Shown piece by piece: positions 60,708 through 64,000 of a stretch of DNA of 64,000 nucleotides (position 1 is the stretch's first letter; every line of letters starts with the position of its first letter). Location of the stretch: positions 62,001 to 126,000 of the forward strand of contig CAILCG010000024.1 of assembly GCA_903832665.1 (NCBI GenBank), read 5' to 3'. This DNA is from an uncultured Methanomicrobiales archaeon. Its GTDB lineage: Archaea > Halobacteriota > Methanomicrobia > Methanomicrobiales > Methanospirillaceae. Both the position numbers and the translations under genes were made by a program. The notes beneath the pieces were generated by a model. It saw nothing but the letters and a program-made list of their open reading frames with translations, was not told the DNA's origin and made no database searches.

Positions 60708-62129
60708 ATGAAGTGCCCTCACTGTGGGATGAATATACGCGACAATATAGTGGAGTGCGGCTATTGCGGCGGCCAGATATCACACAGCTCCGGGAAACGT
60801 TCCGCAGCATCCGGCCGGACCGTGCCCAAAGAGAGTCCGGCGAAAAAGTCGACAAAGCCCGTAAAACCGCAGGAAGAGGAGGAAGACGATGAAGAAGGAG
60901 GTGGACTGTCCCCCTACCTTCAGCCGGGCGAACAGGTCCAGATCGGATCTCTTAATGTATCGGTTAAAAAATTCTTTTTCCACGCATACCTGACCGATAA
61001 ACGTATTTTTTTGATCGATACCCAGGAAAAGAAGCTCAAGGTTACGGCAAAGGATGTGGCACGGGACACGATAGCGGACTCAACCACAGAATTCTCCGAG
61101 AACTCCGATCCCGTCCTTGTCCTCTCGATACGATCTCCCGATGAGGAGATCAAGACGATGAAGATCGTCTTTGTCCAGAATGGTATGGACCGGTCAACCG
61201 AGATCGAGGAGTGGATCTCCCTCCTGCAGAGTGAGCGTTCTCATAAGAAATCTGCAAAGAAACGAGCAGAAGAACCGGTTCATCATAAAGAAGAACCCGC
61301 TCGTCACGAAAAAGAGCCCGCTTATCATGAGGAAGAGCAGGCCTTTGTTGCACCGGTCGAAAAACCTGTGATACGGGAGGGACTGCATCCCACCCGGAAA
61401 CCCGCCAAGGATCATGAGAAGCAGCCCCCGGTAAAACGGCTTCTCTCCATCTACAAGGTGCCAGAAGAAGTAAAAGAGCCGGAGCCTGAGGAAGAAGAGC
61501 CCCCACAGCGTGCCCCTGTTCGTCACCAGGAGCCGGCGAAAAAATCTATCTCGATCCGGAGCTACGAACACGAGATCCCCCCAACGCAGACCGAGGAGCC
61601 CAGGCCCCCGAGAAAGCCTGAAGTGCAGTCGGCAATGAAAGTTGCCATGAAGAGCGCAATGCAGCCACTCCGGCAGCCTTCCGCCTCCCATCCGGTGCGG
61701 AGAGTTACCGCAGAACCGATGTACCGTCAGCCCGTTCCGGAACCGGAACACGCTGCCTTTGTCGAGATCCTTCCCGATGAACCGCCGGAAGTTGAGGAAA
61801 AACCCGTACGGGAAGAAGCAGGCAGCCCCCAGTTCTGTCACAACTGTGGAAAGAAGCTCCCGCATAATGCAAATTTCTGCCCCGGGTGCGGAACGAAATT
61901 ATCTGCCCATAAATCCGGTCATGCAGCAGCTCCTGCTTTCCCGGCAGCCCTGGTATCATCCCATTCCCATGCAACTTCTTCGAGAAAAGTGCCAAAAATT
62001 ATGGTATCATCTTCTGAAGAGGATGACGAAGAGGACAATGAACCGGCACCCGCTCCGGTCAAACCCCCGATTAAAAAAGCTCCTCCGAATAGTGAGATGA
62101 CCATTCTCCATAAATTCCTGCGACGATAA
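60708..62129 (+). CDS. Double zinc-ribbon protein with PH-like domain
   Basis: This 473-residue protein has a zinc ribbon at the start (CPHCGMNIRDNIVECGYCGG) and another near residue 385 (CHNCGKKLPHNANFCPGCGT). Residues 60-180 resemble a bacterial/archaeal PH-like domain (VKKFFFHAYLTDKRIFLIDT). The long linker holds Glu/Lys/His repeats (HHKEEPARHEKEPAYHEEEQ) and Pro-rich segments. It may be a membrane- or protein-binding scaffold. No membrane segment is seen. Confidence 0.75.
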   Translation: MKCPHCGMNIRDNIVECGYCGGQISHSSGKRSAASGRTVPKESPAKKSTKPVKPQEEEEDDEEGGGLSPYLQPGEQVQIGSLNVSVKKFFFHAYLTDKRIFLIDTQEKKLKVTAKDVARDTIADSTTEFSENSDPVLVLSIRSPDEEIKTMKIVFVQNGMDRSTEIEEWISLLQSERSHKKSAKKRAEEPVHHKEEPARHEKEPAYHEEEQAFVAPVEKPVIREGLHPTRKPAKDHEKQPPVKRLLSIYKVPEEVKEPEPEEEEPPQRAPVRHQEPAKKSISIRSYEHEIPPTQTEEPRPPRKPEVQSAMKVAMKSAMQPLRQPSASHPVRRVTAEPMYRQPVPEPEHAAFVEILPDEPPEVEEKPVREEAGSPQFCHNCGKKLPHNANFCPGCGTKLSAHKSGHAAAPAFPAALVSSHSHATSSRKVPKIMVSSSEEDDEEDNEPAPAPVKPPIKKAPPNSEMTILHKFLRR

Positions 62130-62408
62130 CGTTCATTGAATCATTCATAAGACTATTTTTTTTAAATCAGTCAGGCTTTTTCGTTTTTTTCTGACGGACC
62201 TTGTCAGATATAACCTGAAGAGATATTTTCATCGAATCCGTTTCGGAATCGATCCCGTACAATGTCGTAATTCATGGTGTTTTACCCGATGGGAAACAAA
62301 TCTGTCCCTGAGGGGAAAGGAAAAAATTTCCTGAATTTTTTGGTTTTCCGGTAGAAAAACTACCGTTTCCATTACTCCGGGTCATTTTTGGGCATCAGAA
62401 GAAAACGG

Positions 62409-62416
62409 TTATATCA
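62409..62416 (+). promoter_or_regulatory. TATA box of the methionine adenosyltransferase gene
   Basis: TTATATCA lies about 45 bases before ATG 62460, leaving a leader of roughly 20 bases. The preceding 280-base gap has T-runs but no gene. Confidence 0.5.
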
Positions 62417-62459
62417 CTCCCAGTCCCTTTTATTATTACGAACTCTCACGAGGAACGGC

Positions 62460-63662
62460 ATGAAGAGAAATATCCAGATTGAAGCACTAGACCAGATCCC
62501 CCTAGAGAAACAGCGGATTGAACTTGTTGAACGCAAATGCCTTGGGCACCCGGACAGCCTTGCTGACGGGATTGCAGAATCGATCAGTCAGGCACTTTGC
62601 AGGACATATCTCGAAGTGTTCGGGGTAGTGCTTCACCACAATACCGACCAGGGAGAAGTTGTAGCCGGAGAATCCCGCCCGAAGTTTGGCGGTGGCCGGA
62701 TGATTCGCCCGATCTATGTCCTGCTTGACGGGCGTGCAACCAAGCAGTTCAACGGGGTCACGATTCCCGCAGATTCCGTTGCGGTCGAAGCTGCCCACAC
62801 GTATCTTCACAAGATCCTTCCCGAACTCAATCTCAACCGCGATCTGATGGTCGATTGCCGCCTCGGGACCGGATCAACCGATCTCCGGGATGTCTTCAAG
62901 CCCTCACAGGGAAAATCCCCGCGCTCCAACGACACATCGTTTGGTGTCGGGCATGCCCCCTTCTCCGAAGTTGAGAATATCATCAAAAATTCAGCAGAAT
63001 ACATCGATCTCAAACTCCGGAAAAAATATCCTGCAATCGGACAGGATATCAAGATCATGGGCCTGCGCGATGGCAACACCATCACCCTCACGGTTGCCTG
63101 TGCGATCGTTGACAAGTACTGCGCAGACATCAAGGAGTACCAGGAATACATGGCCATTCTCAATGAAGAGATTGTCAAGGTGGCCAAGAAGTCAACCAAG
63201 CGCAAGATCGTTGTCCACGTCAACACCGCAGATGACATCAAGAAAGAGAGCGTCTTTTTGACGGTGACCGGTACCTCCGCTGAGATGGGCGACGATGGTT
63301 CTGTTGGTCGCGGCAACCGCTGCAACGGCCTGATCACGCCCAACCGCCCGATGAGCATGGAAGCCACCAGCGGGAAGAACCCGATCAACCACATTGGCAA
63401 GATCTACAACCTCCTCTCGACCCAGATTGCAACGGAGTGTGTCAAGAAGGTTGACGGAATTGACGAGATGTACGTCCGTCTCCTCTCGCAGATCGGAAAA
63501 CCGATCGACCAGCCGCTCGTTGCGAGCGTGCAGGTGCTCCCGCAGTGCGGCATCAAACTCAAGGACATCAACGGTGAGATTCTCTCAATTGTGGATGAAA
63601 AACTTGCAATGGTCACCCAAGTCACCGAGAAAGTTATCCGCGGGGAACTCAAGACGTTCTGA
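62460..63662 (+). CDS. mat: Archaeal methionine adenosyltransferase
   Basis: This 400-residue enzyme makes S-adenosylmethionine from methionine and ATP. It starts at ATG 62460 behind GAGGAA (upstream open frame to 62388 is not used). Archaeal hallmarks GHPDSLADGIAESISQALCR and LDGRATKQFNGVTIP near the N-terminus and GRGNRCNGLITPNRPMSMEA near residue 285 are present. The length matches the archaeal class, which differs strongly from bacterial MetK. Confidence 0.97.
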   Translation: MKRNIQIEALDQIPLEKQRIELVERKCLGHPDSLADGIAESISQALCRTYLEVFGVVLHHNTDQGEVVAGESRPKFGGGRMIRPIYVLLDGRATKQFNGVTIPADSVAVEAAHTYLHKILPELNLNRDLMVDCRLGTGSTDLRDVFKPSQGKSPRSNDTSFGVGHAPFSEVENIIKNSAEYIDLKLRKKYPAIGQDIKIMGLRDGNTITLTVACAIVDKYCADIKEYQEYMAILNEEIVKVAKKSTKRKIVVHVNTADDIKKESVFLTVTGTSAEMGDDGSVGRGNRCNGLITPNRPMSMEATSGKNPINHIGKIYNLLSTQIATECVKKVDGIDEMYVRLLSQIGKPIDQPLVASVQVLPQCGIKLKDINGEILSIVDEKLAMVTQVTEKVIRGELKTF

Positions 63663-63680
63663 TCGATAACGGGAACGATC

Positions 63681-64000
63681 GTGAAAGCAATAAAAGCAGA
63701 AAAAATAAAGAAAGTTTCCAAAAAACCTGGAAATCCCACTCCTTTTTCCGACATTGTGCGTCTTGCAATCCCCAACAAGGGCAGGATCGCAGCGCCCATC
63801 ATGGAGCTGGTGGAAAAGAGCGGGTTGCACCTCGCAGAGACCAGGGAACGGCGGCTTATTACCCGTACCCTTGATCCCCATGTAGAGATCCTGTTTGCCC
63901 GTCCGGTCGATATTCCCGAGTACGTGGCAACCGGCGCTGCGGATCTTGGTATCACCGGTCACGACATGGTGGTTGAACGGGAATCCGATGTGGAGGAGTT
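63681..64000 (+). CDS. hisG: ATP phosphoribosyltransferase, 5' part only
   Basis: The window ends inside this gene. After a Lys-rich start (GTG 63681; an internal GTG at 63756 is the alternative) it reads IVRLAIPNKGRIAAPIMELV, then RERRLITRTLDPHVEILFAR and GAADLGITGHDMVVERESD. These are the ATP/PRPP-binding segments of HisG, the first enzyme of histidine synthesis. The long or short form cannot be told from this part. Confidence 0.93.
   Translation, partial: MKAIKAEKIKKVSKKPGNPTPFSDIVRLAIPNKGRIAAPIMELVEKSGLHLAETRERRLITRTLDPHVEILFARPVDIPEYVATGAADLGITGHDMVVERESDVEE

Noticed and set aside
1-64000. CRISPR arrays, tRNA or rRNA genes, transposases
   Set aside because: I looked for regularly spaced short repeats, cloverleaf ends and transposase motifs and saw none that can be supported.

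Overview
The window looks like part of a methanogen-type euryarchaeal chromosome, probably Methanomicrobiales (Methanoregula-like). This is inferred from archaeal GatD/GatE, archaeal methionine adenosyltransferase, ribosomal protein L10e, DUF2070 and UPF0212 proteins, and TATA-type promoters with occasional Shine-Dalgarno sites. No methanogenesis gene lies in the window, so the order is an inference.

Bases 1-24,200 are an accessory region. They hold small toxin-antitoxin pairs (RelE/ParE-type, MNT/HepT, PIN, HicBA, plus decayed DUF4258 and nucleotidyltransferase remnants) and single-gene functions: DJ-1-like protein, three GNAT acetyltransferases, an alpha/beta hydrolase, a DHFR-like reductase, a cysteine hydrolase, a VOC protein, a SnoaL-like protein, an ABC exporter with an HxlR regulator, and a TetR/Fe-S flavoprotein operon. 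Lipoproteins include an aspartate racemase-like and an NlpC/P60-like protein. Gaps are filled by two unannotated repeat families: a ~264-bp element in three copies, and a GC-rich short dispersed element of about 60-110 bp in more than a dozen copies. Neither was seen after 24.2 kb.

Bases 24,400-30,300 hold a predicted secreted alkylsulfatase, two related or duplicated proteins of unknown function, and an intact MNT/HepT pair. Bases 30,300-39,300 are an AT-rich defence-type island: a 5'-truncated SNF2 helicase, an Eco57I-type DNA methylase, an 81-residue protein, an SMC/Rad50-like ATPase with what looks like a C-terminal HEPN RNase domain, an opposing HD-domain protein, and remnants of a GmrSD/DUF262 protein and an ADP-ribosyltransferase. 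The methylase plus ATPase-HEPN arrangement is the best candidate for an undescribed system.

Bases 39,500-64,000 are core-like and mostly intact: rpl10e with a long tail, a sulfonate/nitrate-type ABC importer facing an HTH regulator, argH, gatD-gatE, a run of tightly packed conserved archaeal genes ending in DUF2070, a ThrE-type exporter, an RNB exonuclease, a SpoIIM-like membrane protein, zinc-ribbon proteins, methionine adenosyltransferase and the start of hisG.

At least seven genes carry apparent single-base frameshifts (near 2586, 2648, 3000, 19520, 20455, 23190 and 58405). Either the accessory genes are decaying or the assembly has indel errors; read data would separate the two.
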